A program made the position numbers and the translations under genes. Below, piece by piece: positions 1 to 10,012 of a stretch of DNA of 64,000 nucleotides. The notes under the pieces are model-generated. The model did no database searches. It was not told where the DNA came from and worked only from the letters and a program-made list of their open reading frames with translations. The DNA comes from Litchfieldella anticariensis FP35 = DSM 16096 (GTDB taxonomy: Bacteria; Pseudomonadota; Gammaproteobacteria; Pseudomonadales; Halomonadaceae): positions 744,001 through 808,000 of the forward strand of contig NZ_KE332377.1 of assembly GCF_000409775.1 (NCBI RefSeq), read 5' to 3'. Every line of letters begins with the position of its first letter. Positions within the stretch are counted from its first letter, which is position 1.

Positions 1-276
1 TTGGCCGCCCATGCGATCGGCGTTGAAGTCGACCACTGCTTCCTCGAGAAAAGGCAGGCTGTGCTTGTCGAGGAAGACATTGATCTTCTCGAACTCGAGT
101 TTCTCGTCGCTGGGCTCTTCCTCACCGGGCCGGCAGTAGGCCAGACAGGTTTCAGCGTAAGGTGTGCCCGGTTGGGTAATGAAGATTCGTACCGCAATAC
201 CCTCGACGTTTTGCTTCTCGAGCAGCTCTGCGAGGTAGTCCTGGGCACTGACGGTGATCTGGATAGGTTGACTCAT
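1..276 (-). CDS. nfuA: Fe/S biogenesis protein NfuA, N-terminal part (runs off the left edge)
   Basis: The reverse strand encodes 92 codons from an ATG at 276, starting [20 protein letters not shown], with an AGGA about 10 bases upstream. The visible part is the degenerate A-type (IscA-like) domain of NfuA, including the stretch [20 protein letters not shown]. The Nfu domain with the CxxC cluster-binding motif would lie outside the window. NfuA assembles and carries [4Fe-4S] clusters to cytoplasmic target proteins. The gene is divergent from metH, with about 200 bases between the start codons. The plus-strand reading frame over the same bases is a shadow. Family call is firm for the part seen. 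Confidence 0.9.
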   Translation of the reverse strand, partial: MSQPIQITVSAQDYLAELLEKQNVEGIAVRIFITQPGTPYAETCLAYCRPGEEEPSDEKLEFEKINVFLDKHSLPFLEEAVVDFNADRMGGQ

Positions 277-305
277 GTTGCGGGAATCCTGACGCAGTGA
301 CGATG

Positions 306-326
306 TTTCCTTACATGGTAAGGAAA
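306..326. promoter_or_regulatory. Perfect 9-bp inverted repeat between nfuA and metH
   Basis: TTTCCTTAC and GTAAGGAAA are exact reverse complements separated by ATG. The dyad sits between two divergent start codons, so it is unlikely to be a terminator and is more likely an operator. No regulator is identified; it does not resemble an IscR site, and I see no cobalamin riboswitch upstream of metH. Confidence 0.45.
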
Positions 327-477
327 AGCGTCCGTCGACACAATCCCGAGTGAAATACTTGGTTTTGTCACGACTGCCCTGCCCAAGAGCCTTTCTGTTA
401 CCATGTACGGCCAACAACGAGGCATGCGCGCGACGTGCCCTAGACGCCCTTATCGACGCTGGAGAATGACCCCGACC

Positions 478-3400
478 ATGGCCGCTGCCCCCACTCCCTT
501 GACAGCCTCTCTCATTGAGCGCCTCAACGACCGCATTCTGATCCTGGATGGCGGCATGGGTACCATGTTGCAGAACGCCAAACTCGGCGAGACCGATTTC
601 CGTGGCGAACGCTTCCAGGACTGGCCATCGGACCTCAAGGGCAACAACGACCTACTGGCACTGACACGCCCGGATGTGGTGCGTTCGATTCATCGCGAAT
701 ATCTCGAAGCTGGGGCCGAGATCATCGAGACCAACACCTTCAATAGTACTCGCCTGTCGCAGGCCGATTACGGGATGCAGGATTTGGTACCCGAGCTCAA
801 CCGGGAATCGGCACGCATCGCCCGCGAAGTCTGTGATGAGGTGGCGAACGAAACCAGTGTGCCACGTTACGTGGCTGGAGTGCTGGGGCCTACCAGCCGT
901 ACCGCGTCACTATCGCCTGATGTCAACGACCCGGCCAAGCGCAATGTCACCTTCGATGAGCTGCGCGAGAACTATTACGAGGCCGCCGAGGCGCTGGTCG
1001 AGGGCGGCGCGGACCTGATCCTGATCGAGACCATCTTCGATACGCTCAACGCCAAAGCCGCTATCTATGCCTTGGAAGAACTTTTCGAGGCACACGGCGA
1101 GCGCCTGCCGGTGATGATCTCCGGCACCATCACCGATGCTTCCGGACGTACGCTTTCGGGCCAGACCACCGAGGCTTTCTGGAACTCGGTTCGTCACGCC
1201 CAGCCGCTGTCGGTCGGCTTGAACTGCGCCCTGGGTGCCGAGGAGCTGCGTCCCTATCTCGAGGAACTGTCCAACAAGGCGGACACCTTCGTCTCGGCAC
1301 ACCCCAATGCCGGCCTACCCAATGAATTTGGCGAATACGACCAGACCCCGGATGAGATGGCTGCCATCGTCTCGGAGTTCGCGCAAAGCGGCCTGGTCAA
1401 TATTATCGGTGGCTGCTGCGGTAGCACCCCGGAGCATATTCGCGCGATCGCCGAAGCGGTTCAGGGCATGACGCCTCGCACCGTGCCCAAGCGTCCACGA
1501 GTTTGCCGCCTCTCCGGTCTCGAACCCTTCAACATCGAGACCGATTCGTTGTTCGTCAACGTCGGCGAACGCACCAACGTGACCGGCTCGGCCCGCTTCA
1601 AGCGGCTGATTGTCGAGGAGGACTTCACCACCGCCCTGGAAGTAGCGCTCGAACAGGTGGAGAACGGCGCCCAGATCATCGATATCAACATGGACGAAGG
1701 GATGCTCGAGTCCCAGGAAGCCATGGTGCGTTTCCTCAACCTGATCGCAGGCGAGCCGGATATCTCGCGAGTGCCGATCATGATCGACTCTTCCAAGTGG
1801 GAGATCATCGAGGCCGGGCTCAAGTGCGTGCAGGGCAAGGCAGTCGTCAATTCCATCTCGATGAAGGAAGGCGAAGCCGCCTTTCGCGAGCAGGCTACCA
1901 AATGTCGGCGCTTCGGTGCCGCCGTGGTGGTGATGGCCTTCGACGAAGAGGGCCAGGCGGATACCTTCGCGCGCAAGACCGAAATCTGCGAACGCGCCTA
2001 TCGACTGCTGGTCGACGAGATTGGCTTTCCGCCGGAAGACATCATCTTCGACCCCAATATCTTCGCCATCGCTACCGGTATCGAAGAACATAACAACTAC
2101 GCAGTGGACTTCATCCAGGCCACCCAGTGGATCCGTGAGCATCTGCCACACGCCATGGTGTCGGGTGGTGTCTCCAACGTGTCTTTCTCGTTTCGCGGCA
2201 ATAACCCGGTGCGCGAAGCCATTCACTCGGTGTTCCTCTACTACGCCATCCGTGCCGGCCTGACCATGGGCATCGTCAACGCCGGTCAGCTCGCTGTCTA
2301 CGACGACCTACCCAGCGAGTTGCGCGAAGCGGTCGAAGATGTGGTACTCAACCGTCGCGACGACTCCACCGAGCGTTTACTGGAGATCGCCGACCAGTAC
2401 AAGGGTGATGGTAGCGGTGGCGCCAAAAAGGAAGATCTCGAATGGCGTTCCTGGCCGGTCGAGAAACGCATCGAGCATGCCTTGGTCAAGGGAATCACCG
2501 CGTTCATCGAAGAAGATACCGAACTTGCTCGAGAACGTGCTGCACGTCCCATCGAGGTCATCGAAGGGCCGTTGATGGACGGCATGAATGTGGTGGGCGA
2601 CCTGTTTGGTGCCGGCAAGATGTTCCTGCCCCAGGTGGTCAAGTCGGCGCGCGTGATGAAGCAGGCGGTGGCCTACCTGATTCCTTTCATCGAGGCGGAG
2701 AAGACCGAGGATACCAAGGCCAAGGGCAAGATCGTCATGGCCACGGTCAAGGGCGACGTCCACGATATCGGCAAGAACATCGTCGGCGTGGTCCTGCAGT
2801 GCAACAATTACGAGGTCATCGACCTCGGGGTCATGGTACCGGCAGAGAAGATCCTGCAAACGGCACGCGACCAAAAGGCCGATATCATTGGCCTTTCAGG
2901 ACTAATCACGCCATCGCTGGATGAGATGGTGCATGTTGCCAAGGAGATGCAGCGCCAGGGGTTTGAGATTCCGCTGCTGATTGGCGGGGCGACTACCTCC
3001 AAGGCACACACGGCAGTGAAGATCGAACCGCAATACCAACACCCGGTGATCTATGTCACCGATGCCTCGCGTGCGGTGGGCGTGGCCGGCCGGCTGCTTT
3101 CGCCAGGCCTCAAGGAGGCCTACGTGGCCGAAATCCGCGAGGATTACGTGATGGTGCGTGAGCGTAATGCCAAACGCCGTCCCAAGGCGGCTGACCTCTC
3201 CTATCTCGAGGCTCGCGAACGTCGCTTCCGTAGCGACTGGGCGGCATATACGCCACCGTCCCCGGCATTCACTGGCCTGAAGACCTTCGAGCACTATGAT
3301 CTCGATGAGTTGGTCGAGCGCATCGACTGGACGCCCTTCTTCATGAGCTGGCAACTGGCCGGCAAGTACCCGAAGATCCTCAACGACAAAGTGGTTGGCG

Positions 3401-4179
3401 AGGCGGCGCGCAATTTGTTCGCCGATGCACAGGCAATGCTGCGCAAGCTGATCGACGAGAAACATATCACGGCACGTGGCGTGATTGGCCTGTGGCCGGC
3501 CAACAGTGTCGATGACGATGTGATCGAAGTCTATGCCGATGAATCGAGAACCCGAGTCATCGAGCGGTTGCATCATATCCGCCAACAGATGACCAAGAAT
3601 CGCGACGGCACCTGTTACAGCCTGGCCGACTTCGTCGCACCTAAGTCGAGCGGCAAACCCGATTGGGTCGGTGGGTTCGCAGTGACTACCGGGCATGGCG
3701 TCGAGGAACTTACCAAGCGCTACGAGGCCGCTGGCGATGACTACAACGCCATCATGGTCCAAGCGCTGACCGACCGTCTCGCCGAAGCTTTTGCCGAGCG
3801 TATGCACGAGCGAGTTCGCAAGGAATTCTGGGGCTATGTCCCCGAGGAAAACCTCGATAACGAGTCGCTGATCGCTGAGAAATACCAAGGCATTCGACCT
3901 GCCCCCGGTTACCCTGCCTGCCCCGACCACACCGAGAAGGCCACTCTGTTCCGCCTATTGGAGGCCGAACGCAATACCGGGCTCACACTGACCGAAAACT
4001 ATGCCATGTGGCCTGCCGCAGCGGTATCCGGCTGGTACTTCTCGCATCCCCAGTCCAAGTACTTCTCCACCGGCAAGATCACTCGTGATCAGGTCGAGGT
4101 GTTGGCTGAGCGCAAAGGCATGTCGCTGAATGAGCTAGAGCGTTGGCTGTCACCGGTGCTCTCGTACGATCCCGACTGA
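478..4179 (+). CDS. metH: Cobalamin-dependent methionine synthase MetH
   Basis: Cytoplasmic enzyme that transfers the methyl group of 5-methyltetrahydrofolate through methylcobalamin to homocysteine. From the ATG at 478 it has 1233 residues, close to the usual about 1230. Order seen: homocysteine-binding barrel with the zinc cysteines at 313-314 (GGCCGST), pterin-binding domain, B12 domain with the cobalt-ligand motif DVHDIG (His about 762), and the AdoMet reactivation domain with [12 protein letters not shown]. The start is uncertain: in-frame ATGs also lie at 403, 424 and 466, and GGAG at 461 overlaps the region. I chose 478 because it keeps the motif numbering close to the E. coli enzyme. 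It is followed by a hairpin and is probably transcribed alone. Confidence 0.96.
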   Translation: MAAAPTPLTASLIERLNDRILILDGGMGTMLQNAKLGETDFRGERFQDWPSDLKGNNDLLALTRPDVVRSIHREYLEAGAEIIETNTFNSTRLSQADYGMQDLVPELNRESARIAREVCDEVANETSVPRYVAGVLGPTSRTASLSPDVNDPAKRNVTFDELRENYYEAAEALVEGGADLILIETIFDTLNAKAAIYALEELFEAHGERLPVMISGTITDASGRTLSGQTTEAFWNSVRHAQPLSVGLNCALGAEELRPYLEELSNKADTFVSAHPNAGLPNEFGEYDQTPDEMAAIVSEFAQSGLVNIIGGCCGSTPEHIRAIAEAVQGMTPRTVPKRPRVCRLSGLEPFNIETDSLFVNVGERTNVTGSARFKRLIVEEDFTTALEVALEQVENGAQIIDINMDEGMLESQEAMVRFLNLIAGEPDISRVPIMIDSSKWEIIEAGLKCVQGKAVVNSISMKEGEAAFREQATKCRRFGAAVVVMAFDEEGQADTFARKTEICERAYRLLVDEIGFPPEDIIFDPNIFAIATGIEEHNNYAVDFIQATQWIREHLPHAMVSGGVSNVSFSFRGNNPVREAIHSVFLYYAIRAGLTMGIVNAGQLAVYDDLPSELREAVEDVVLNRRDDSTERLLEIADQYKGDGSGGAKKEDLEWRSWPVEKRIEHALVKGITAFIEEDTELARERAARPIEVIEGPLMDGMNVVGDLFGAGKMFLPQVVKSARVMKQAVAYLIPFIEAEKTEDTKAKGKIVMATVKGDVHDIGKNIVGVVLQCNNYEVIDLGVMVPAEKILQTARDQKADIIGLSGLITPSLDEMVHVAKEMQRQGFEIPLLIGGATTSKAHTAVKIEPQYQHPVIYVTDASRAVGVAGRLLSPGLKEAYVAEIREDYVMVRERNAKRRPKAADLSYLEARERRFRSDWAAYTPPSPAFTGLKTFEHYDLDELVERIDWTPFFMSWQLAGKYPKILNDKVVGEAARNLFADAQAMLRKLIDEKHITARGVIGLWPANSVDDDVIEVYADESRTRVIERLHHIRQQMTKNRDGTCYSLADFVAPKSSGKPDWVGGFAVTTGHGVEELTKRYEAAGDDYNAIMVQALTDRLAEAFAERMHERVRKEFWGYVPEENLDNESLIAEKYQGIRPAPGYPACPDHTEKATLFRLLEAERNTGLTLTENYAMWPAAAVSGWYFSHPQSKYFSTGKITRDQVEVLAERKGMSLNELERWLSPVLSYDPD

Positions 4180-4195
4180 ACCGCCTCCATCTCGT

Positions 4196-4219
4196 GGGCC
4201 CGAGCAAGTGCTCGGGCCC
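4196..4219 (+). terminator. Strong hairpin after metH, no T-tract
   Basis: GGGCCCGAGC and GCTCGGGCCC form a perfect 10-bp stem with loop AAGT, 16 bases after the metH stop. No run of T follows, so it may act as a weak or factor-assisted terminator, or protect the mRNA 3' end. Confidence 0.55.
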
Positions 4220-4243
4220 TGAACCCACATACTGGAACACGGC

Positions 4244-5572
4244 ATGCTGCCTGAGCGCTCCCGCCGCGACATCATCTTGAAACTCGCCCTACCGATCATC
4301 GCCGGCATGCTCTCTCAGAGCTTGCTCAATCTGATCGATGCCGCACTGGTCGGCTCATTGGGCGAAATCGCCTTGGCGGGTGTCGGCATTGGCGGCTATG
4401 CCATGTTCCTGATCACAGCCATGGTGTTTGGCCTCTCTTCTGGGGTACAGGCCCAAACTGCACGCCGACATGGGGAACAAGACTGGCAGCACCGAGCGAT
4501 AGCTCTGAATGCCGGGTTGGTGATCGCCCTCGCAGTCGCCTTGCCCTTGATGCTGCTATGTCTATGGCAGGCACCACGCCTGATGTGGTTGATCAACCAA
4601 GACCCACAGGTGAATCAGATAGCGGTCGAGTATTTTCGCTGGCGTGTCGCGGGGTTGATACCTGTGGCCATGATCTTCTGCTTTCGTGGCTATTGGAACG
4701 GTATTCAACAAACGGGAGTCTACCTGCGCATCATTCTGATCATGCACATCGTCAATGTGCTGTCTAGCATTGGACTGATTTTCGGCTATTTCGGGTTCCC
4801 TGAAATGGGAGCCACGGGTGCCGGAGCCGGCACGACTCTGTCGTTGTTCGTGGGGCTCGCTATCTGGTCGGTATTCAGCATCAAGAGTGCGGCCAGCAGC
4901 GGCTTCCTGATGCGTTTGCCCCGTCGCGAGACCTTCGTCGCCACTCTGAAGCTGGCTACCCCTCACTCCTTCCAACAGCTATGGTTCGCCGCAGGATATG
5001 CTGTGTTGTTCTGGATACTCGGCCAACTGGATACGGCTAGCGTCGCGGTGGGGCATGTCCTGGTCAACCTGTCGCTGTTTCTGATCCTGCCAGGTGTCGG
5101 GCTGGGAGTTGCCGCCATGAGCCTGGTGGGACAGGCCATGGGGCGTGAGGCACATAACGATGCTCATCGTTGGGGATGGGAAGTGGTTCGAGTCGCCTGG
5201 GTTTGCCTGGGACTATTGGCATTGCCAATGATGTTCATGCCTGATCTGGTCCTGGGGCTTTTTCTACGCGATGCCGAGCTGATCCAGATGGGGGTGGTTC
5301 CCCTCCAACTCACTGCCTTGATGATCGTCCTCGATGCTGCTGCCTTGGTTCTGGGGCAAGCATTGCTGGGCGCTGGCGCTAACCGGACCGTCATGGCCAC
5401 AACGCTGACCATGCAGTGGCTAGTCTTCTTGCCCCTGGCCTGGTGGGTTGGCGTCGTGCTGGACTATGGCCTGATAGGAATCTGGTGGATCCAGCTCGGC
5501 TATCGTTGCTTGAATTCGTTGTGGTTCGCTGCGATTTGGCAGCGCCGTCACTGGCAACGTCTGGTACTCTGA
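4244..5572 (+). CDS. MATE family multidrug/cation antiporter (DinF-like)
   Basis: Inner-membrane protein of 442 residues with about twelve hydrophobic segments in two similar halves. The N-terminus has the family-typical stretch ALPIIAGMLSQSLLNLIDAA, and the second half begins near LATPHSFQQLWFAAGYAVLF. MATE proteins export drugs and metabolites in exchange for Na+ or H+. Length fits the DinF/NorM range. The ATG at 4244 follows a weak GGAA. The gene stands alone between metH and a c-di-GMP gene, and nothing nearby indicates the substrate. Confidence 0.88.
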   Translation: MLPERSRRDIILKLALPIIAGMLSQSLLNLIDAALVGSLGEIALAGVGIGGYAMFLITAMVFGLSSGVQAQTARRHGEQDWQHRAIALNAGLVIALAVALPLMLLCLWQAPRLMWLINQDPQVNQIAVEYFRWRVAGLIPVAMIFCFRGYWNGIQQTGVYLRIILIMHIVNVLSSIGLIFGYFGFPEMGATGAGAGTTLSLFVGLAIWSVFSIKSAASSGFLMRLPRRETFVATLKLATPHSFQQLWFAAGYAVLFWILGQLDTASVAVGHVLVNLSLFLILPGVGLGVAAMSLVGQAMGREAHNDAHRWGWEVVRVAWVCLGLLALPMMFMPDLVLGLFLRDAELIQMGVVPLQLTALMIVLDAAALVLGQALLGAGANRTVMATTLTMQWLVFLPLAWWVGVVLDYGLIGIWWIQLGYRCLNSLWFAAIWQRRHWQRLVL

Positions 5573-5697
5573 TGTTACAGAACGTTCCCATTCAACCAAG
5601 AGACCCTTGTCATGTGTCTGGTTGTTGCGTACCTGCTTAGCCTCATGTCGGAATTGCCTATTGCTGGCTTCTGGCAGGTGCCAACGGAGATCGAACG

Positions 5698-7677
5698 ATG
5701 ATCCAGCATGCCTCATTGAATCGCTTCTTCCTGGAGCGCATCATCCCTCTGGGGCTAGTGGTCACTCTATTCTTGGGTCTGATCAATGCCTGGCACCTGC
5801 AATACCGCTTCGAGCAAGAATTGGCACGCAAACAAGTCGAACTGCTACGTATTGGTGCCACGACTCTAGCGGTACCGATGTGGAACTTCGATCAGCAAGG
5901 TATCTCCGATCTCGTCGATACTTTGCTTGCCGACCCGGATGTGGCAAGTGTCGCGATCCACGATGCCGATGGCACCCTACTCCTCGCTCGACACGACAAT
6001 CATCGCCTTGGTGGCCAGCAAGCCCAATCCAAACCGATCCTCTTCGAGGATATGCAACTGCGTCGTGTGCTGGGGAGTGTCGAGCTCGTATTCACTCGAC
6101 AACGCTTGGCTTCTCAAATTCTCTGGTCAGTACTCTACACCCTGCTAGCCGTGGGTCTGATGGTGCTTGTTGTCTCATTGTGGACGCTGAGCTTCAATTC
6201 CCGACATGTGATCGCTCCACTCAATGCCATCCTCGACACACTTCGAGCACTGCGTGCCGGGAAGGGGTTCTCACCAGTAGGAACCCATGCTCCCGGGGAA
6301 GTTGGCCAGGCGCTGAGAGCCTTTAATACACTCGGAAGACAGCTTGACCACGCTCGTCACGAAATTGCCCAACAGGCGCGGCACGATGGACTGACCGGCC
6401 TGCTCAATCGCATCGGCTTCCAGGAAAGACTCGCCGACTGGCTCAAGGCCAATCCCGGGCAACCCTTGGGTATCCTGCACTTGGATATCAACCATTTCCG
6501 CTGGATCAACGAGAGCTTCGGCCAGGATGCAGGCAGCGGCATCTTGCACGATGTCGCCCAGCGCCTCCTGGTCATCACCGATGGCCGTACCGCCCTCCCC
6601 CCCGCGCGGCTCGGTGGCGACGAATTCGTACTCGTGTATACCGATGCCGATGCGACGCGCTTGGCAAAAGAGGTCCGCCACCTGCAGCAAGCCATGCTTA
6701 CCCCCATGTCAGTTGCAGATGAAGAGCTGTTCGTTTCATTCAGCATTGGTGGTGCGCTCTTCCCTTTACATGCCAACACGATGGAAAGTCTTCTCAAATG
6801 CGTGGAGCAAGCCCTTCATCAGGGCAAAGAGCGTGGGCGTGGCGATTACCGGCTCTATCGCCCCACGACCTCACGTCTTCCCGCCAGTGAAATGATCAGT
6901 CTGGAGCGCGATCTGCATTATGCGCTGCATCACGATGGCTTGCGTTTGGTGGTACAACCCATCGTCAGCCGTCATGAAGCAGCAATCAGTGGCGCGGAGA
7001 CGTTGGTTCGTATCGAGCATCCTACCCGTGGCGAGCTCTCTCCCCAGACCTTTATCCCGGTGGCCGAAGAATCCGGGCTCATCATTCCCATCAGCCAATG
7101 GATGCTGGAACAAGGCATGGCTTGGCTAGCCACTATCAGCACACAGGGGTATCAAGACCTGACGCTGTCATTCAATGTATCGGTGCGTGAATTCCATGAT
7201 GGCGGGCTGGTCGAACGGCTGAGCACGGCCCTGGCACGCCATGAACTCGCTGCTGACCGTATCATTCTCGAGGTGACGGAGAATCTGATGCTGGAACCAA
7301 GCCAAGGAATCCTCGACCAGTTCAACGCTATTCGAGCACTGGGCTGCCGTCTTGCCATCGACGATTTTGGTACCGGTTTTTCCTCGCTAAGCTACCTTCA
7401 AAGCCTGCCCTTCGATATCATCAAGGTTGATCGCAGCTTTGTCCGCGATATGCCTCACAACCGGCAACATACCTTACTCGTCGGAGCCATTGCCGAGATG
7501 GGCCACGCACTTGGGTTGGCAGTCACGATGGAAGGAATCGAGTCCGCCGAGCAAGCTTCGCAATGCTGGCGTCTTGGGGCTGACCATCTTCAGGGCTATT
7601 ACTTCAGCAAACCCTTGCCAATGGAGCATTTCCAAGATCATTTGGCGGGCGGAGTCGATTGCTCGACGCTACCCTGA
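5698..7677 (+). CDS. Membrane GGDEF-EAL c-di-GMP signalling protein
   Basis: 659 residues. A membrane segment at about 13-31, a periplasmic region of about 115 residues, a second membrane segment at about 145-165, a HAMP-like linker, then a GGDEF domain (DGLTGLLNR; GGDEF intact at 306-310) and an EAL domain. The diguanylate cyclase signature is complete, but the inhibitory RxxD site upstream reads RTAL and is probably lost. In the EAL domain the signature reads ETLVR instead of EALVR, while the other metal and catalytic stretches (NVSVREF, EVTENL, DDFGTG, MEGIES) are kept, so phosphodiesterase activity is plausible. Start has GGAG seven bases upstream. The input signal is unknown. Confidence 0.9.
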   Translation: MIQHASLNRFFLERIIPLGLVVTLFLGLINAWHLQYRFEQELARKQVELLRIGATTLAVPMWNFDQQGISDLVDTLLADPDVASVAIHDADGTLLLARHDNHRLGGQQAQSKPILFEDMQLRRVLGSVELVFTRQRLASQILWSVLYTLLAVGLMVLVVSLWTLSFNSRHVIAPLNAILDTLRALRAGKGFSPVGTHAPGEVGQALRAFNTLGRQLDHARHEIAQQARHDGLTGLLNRIGFQERLADWLKANPGQPLGILHLDINHFRWINESFGQDAGSGILHDVAQRLLVITDGRTALPPARLGGDEFVLVYTDADATRLAKEVRHLQQAMLTPMSVADEELFVSFSIGGALFPLHANTMESLLKCVEQALHQGKERGRGDYRLYRPTTSRLPASEMISLERDLHYALHHDGLRLVVQPIVSRHEAAISGAETLVRIEHPTRGELSPQTFIPVAEESGLIIPISQWMLEQGMAWLATISTQGYQDLTLSFNVSVREFHDGGLVERLSTALARHELAADRIILEVTENLMLEPSQGILDQFNAIRALGCRLAIDDFGTGFSSLSYLQSLPFDIIKVDRSFVRDMPHNRQHTLLVGAIAEMGHALGLAVTMEGIESAEQASQCWRLGADHLQGYYFSKPLPMEHFQDHLAGGVDCSTLP

Positions 7678-7700
7678 GGCGCTAATAACTCTTTAATAAA

Positions 7701-7730
7701 ATTCTATGATCATTTATTCTTTCATAGAAT
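7701..7730. promoter_or_regulatory. Inverted repeat in the cysI leader, possible CysB-type operator
   Basis: ATTCTATGA (7701-7709) and TCATAGAAT (7722-7730) are exact 9-bp inverted repeats with a 12-bp AT-rich spacer, in an unusually AT-rich patch 70-100 bases before the sulfite reductase gene. Sulfur-assimilation genes are normally controlled by CysB, which binds AT-rich sites; assignment to CysB is inference only. Confidence 0.45.
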
Positions 7731-7799
7731 AAACAGAGAGGAGTATGGTCCTATCTCGGCCTATTCCTTCATCCGCCCTGACTAGCAGGACACGCCTGA

Positions 7800-9452
7800 A
7801 TGTATCGGTACGACACCTACGACCAGACGCTTGTCGACGAACGCGTTGCCCAGTTTCGCGACCAGATGGAACGCTATCTGGCCGGGCGCCTGGGAGAAGA
7901 CGAATTCCGACCGCTGCGCCTCCAGAATGGTCTCTATATTCAGAAGCATGCGCCTATGCTGCGTATCGCCATTCCCTACGGCATGCTATCGAGCCGGCAA
8001 TTGCGGGCACTGGCCGCAATCACACGCCGTTATGACCGGGGTTACGGCCACTTCAGCACTCGCCAGAACCTGCAATTGAACTGGCCGGCGTTGGAGGATA
8101 TCCCCGATATTCTCGGTGAACTTGCCAAGGTGCAGATGCATGCCATCCAGACCAGTGGCAACTGTATCCGTAATACCACCAGCGATCAGTTCGCCGGCAT
8201 CGCCGAAGATGAGATCGAGGATCCGCGCCCTTGGTGCGAGTTGATCCGTCAATGGTCGACGCTACATCCAGAGTTTGCCTTTCTGCCACGCAAGTTCAAG
8301 ATTGCGGTGACTGGCGCCAAGGAAGATCGTGCCGCCATTCAGGTACACGATATCGGTTTGCGGCTATGGCGTGACGATAACGGCGAACTCAAGGTCAAGG
8401 TTTTGGCCGGAGGCGGCCTGGGGCGCACACCGATGATCGGTGACGTGGTATGCGAGGATCTGCCATGGCAGCACCTGCTGACCTATCTGGAAGCCTGTGT
8501 CCGGGTCTATAACCAGTTCGGCCGCCGCGACAACAAATTCAAGGCGCGTATCAAGATTCTGGTCAAGGCGCTTGGTATCGAGGAATATCGGCGCCGAGTC
8601 GAGGCCGAGTGGACGCATCTCAAGGATGGTCCGCAGACACTGACCCAAGCTGCCGTGGATGCTGCTCGCGCCCATTTCCCCGAACCCGAACGTCGCCCCG
8701 TGCCCGAGCAAGCTATCGCCGATTTCGAGCGCTTGAGAGCGGATAACCGCGCCTTTGCACGCTTTGTGACCAACAATGTCACTGCGCACAAGGTAGCTGG
8801 CTACAAGGCGGTAACGCTGTCACTCAAGCGTCGTGAACATGCGCCTGGTGACGTCACTGCCGACCAGATGGAAGCCGTTGCCAATCTTGCCGACCACTAT
8901 AGCTTCGGCGAAGTTCGTGTCACCCATGAGCAGAACCTGGTGCTTTCCGATGTTCCTGTCGACCAACTCGAGTCCTTGTGGCAGGAACTCGATGCATTGG
9001 GTATGGCCAATCCCACGGTCGGTACGCTTAACGATATCATCTGCTGTCCAGGGGGCGATTATTGCAGCCTGGCCAATGCGGTATCGATCCCTATCGCTCA
9101 AGCATTGCAGGAGCGCTTCGAGAGTCTCGACTTTCTCTATGATCTCGGCCCGTTGGACCTGAACATTTCCGGTTGTATGAATGCTTGCGGACACCACCAC
9201 GTAGGCCACATCGGTATTCTTGGCGTCGACAAGAAAGGTGAGGAATACTACCAGGTCTCGCTGGGTGGCAATGCCACCGACGATGCATCGTTGGGCAAGA
9301 TCCTGGGCCCATCCTTCTATCGCGAGGATATCCCCGATGTGATCGACAAGGTGCTCAACGTCTATGTCGAGCAGCGCCATGATGACGAACGTTTCCTCGA
9401 TACCTATCGACGGATCGGCTTGAAACCCTTCAAGGAGCGGGTCTATGCCTGA
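7800..9452 (+). CDS. cysI: Sulfite (or nitrite) reductase hemoprotein, CysI-like
   Basis: 550 residues of the siroheme/[4Fe-4S] sulfite and nitrite reductase family, with both ferredoxin-like half-domains and both reductase domains. Cluster and siroheme ligands are visible as CCPGGDYC (415-422) and CMNAC (459-463). It reduces sulfite to sulfide for cysteine synthesis in the cytoplasm. No cysJ flavoprotein is beside it, so electrons probably come from ferredoxin or another donor. The ATG at 7800 is directly preceded by an in-frame TGA and has AGGA about nine bases upstream. It overlaps the DUF934 gene by 8 bp. Assimilatory sulfite reductase is more likely than nitrite reductase because of the DUF934 partner, but this is not proven by sequence. 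Confidence 0.92.
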   Translation: MYRYDTYDQTLVDERVAQFRDQMERYLAGRLGEDEFRPLRLQNGLYIQKHAPMLRIAIPYGMLSSRQLRALAAITRRYDRGYGHFSTRQNLQLNWPALEDIPDILGELAKVQMHAIQTSGNCIRNTTSDQFAGIAEDEIEDPRPWCELIRQWSTLHPEFAFLPRKFKIAVTGAKEDRAAIQVHDIGLRLWRDDNGELKVKVLAGGGLGRTPMIGDVVCEDLPWQHLLTYLEACVRVYNQFGRRDNKFKARIKILVKALGIEEYRRRVEAEWTHLKDGPQTLTQAAVDAARAHFPEPERRPVPEQAIADFERLRADNRAFARFVTNNVTAHKVAGYKAVTLSLKRREHAPGDVTADQMEAVANLADHYSFGEVRVTHEQNLVLSDVPVDQLESLWQELDALGMANPTVGTLNDIICCPGGDYCSLANAVSIPIAQALQERFESLDFLYDLGPLDLNISGCMNACGHHHVGHIGILGVDKKGEEYYQVSLGGNATDDASLGKILGPSFYREDIPDVIDKVLNVYVEQRHDDERFLDTYRRIGLKPFKERVYA

Positions 9453-9963
9453 CAGTCAACTCGAGCATGCCCAGACCTTGATCAAGCTGGGACAACCTGA
9501 AAAGAACACTTGGGCGCTGTCTCGTGTCGACGATGCCCTGCCTCAAGCACGGCCGGTCATCGTGCCACTTGCTCTATGGCTCGATAACAGCACCGATAGT
9601 CAACTGGCGCCTTGGTTGTCGAGTGACACCGAGTTGACGAGCGACCTCGTCAAACGGCTGGGCGATGCTCCGCTGATCGCCATCGACTTCCCAAGCTTCA
9701 CCGACGGACGTGGTTACACCTTGGCTCGCCTACTTCGCGAGCGTTACGGCTATCAAGAGGAAATCCGTGCCATCGGCGATGTGTTGGTCGACCAACTCTA
9801 TTATATGAGTCGCTGCGGCTTCGATGCGCTGGCGTTACGTGAGGACCAGCATCTCGACGACGCTTTACGCGCCTTGGGAGCCTTCAGTGTCAGTTACCAG
9901 CCAGGCGTGGATGTCAAGGAAGCGCTCTTCGAACGTCGCCTTCGCGAAGAGCGACGTACCTGA
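9445..9963 (+). CDS. DUF934 protein, sulfite reductase partner
   Basis: 172-residue soluble protein of the DUF934 family, which is regularly encoded straight after a CysI-type reductase. Its start overlaps the end of cysI by 8 bp, so the two are translationally coupled. The conserved core is around DFPSFTDGRGYTLARLLRE and GDVLVDQLYYMSRCGFDA. No cofactor motif is visible. Family annotation often calls it an oxidoreductase; from sequence alone only a role in assimilatory sulfite reduction can be inferred. Confidence 0.88.
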   Translation: MPDSQLEHAQTLIKLGQPEKNTWALSRVDDALPQARPVIVPLALWLDNSTDSQLAPWLSSDTELTSDLVKRLGDAPLIAIDFPSFTDGRGYTLARLLRERYGYQEEIRAIGDVLVDQLYYMSRCGFDALALREDQHLDDALRALGAFSVSYQPGVDVKEALFERRLREERRT

Positions 9964-9991
9964 CTCCAAGTCGTCAGAACCCTCCGATACC

Positions 9992-10012
9992 TACCCGGCC
10001 TCGTGCCGGGTA
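9992..10012. terminator. Bidirectional hairpin between DUF934 gene and smr gene
   Basis: TACCCGGC and GCCGGGTA form an 8-bp stem with loop CTCGT. It abuts the stop codon of the convergent gene at 10013. No strong T-tract on either side. Confidence 0.6.

Noticed and set aside
1-300. Open frame of 99 codons on the plus strand at the left edge
   Set aside because: The minus strand of the same bases encodes the N-terminus of NfuA with clear family sequence, so the plus frame is a shadow.
277-477. Cobalamin riboswitch upstream of metH
   Set aside because: The gap is too short for the aptamer, and I do not see a B12-box-like sequence.
1315-2226. Long antisense frame inside metH (also 2902-3930)
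   Set aside because: Both lie opposite well-conserved metH domains, show no family sequence and reflect GC-rich codon structure.
5607-6326. 239-codon plus-strand frame over the start of the GGDEF-EAL gene
   Set aside because: Arg/Ser/Cys-rich shadow of the real gene at 5698, no ribosome site.
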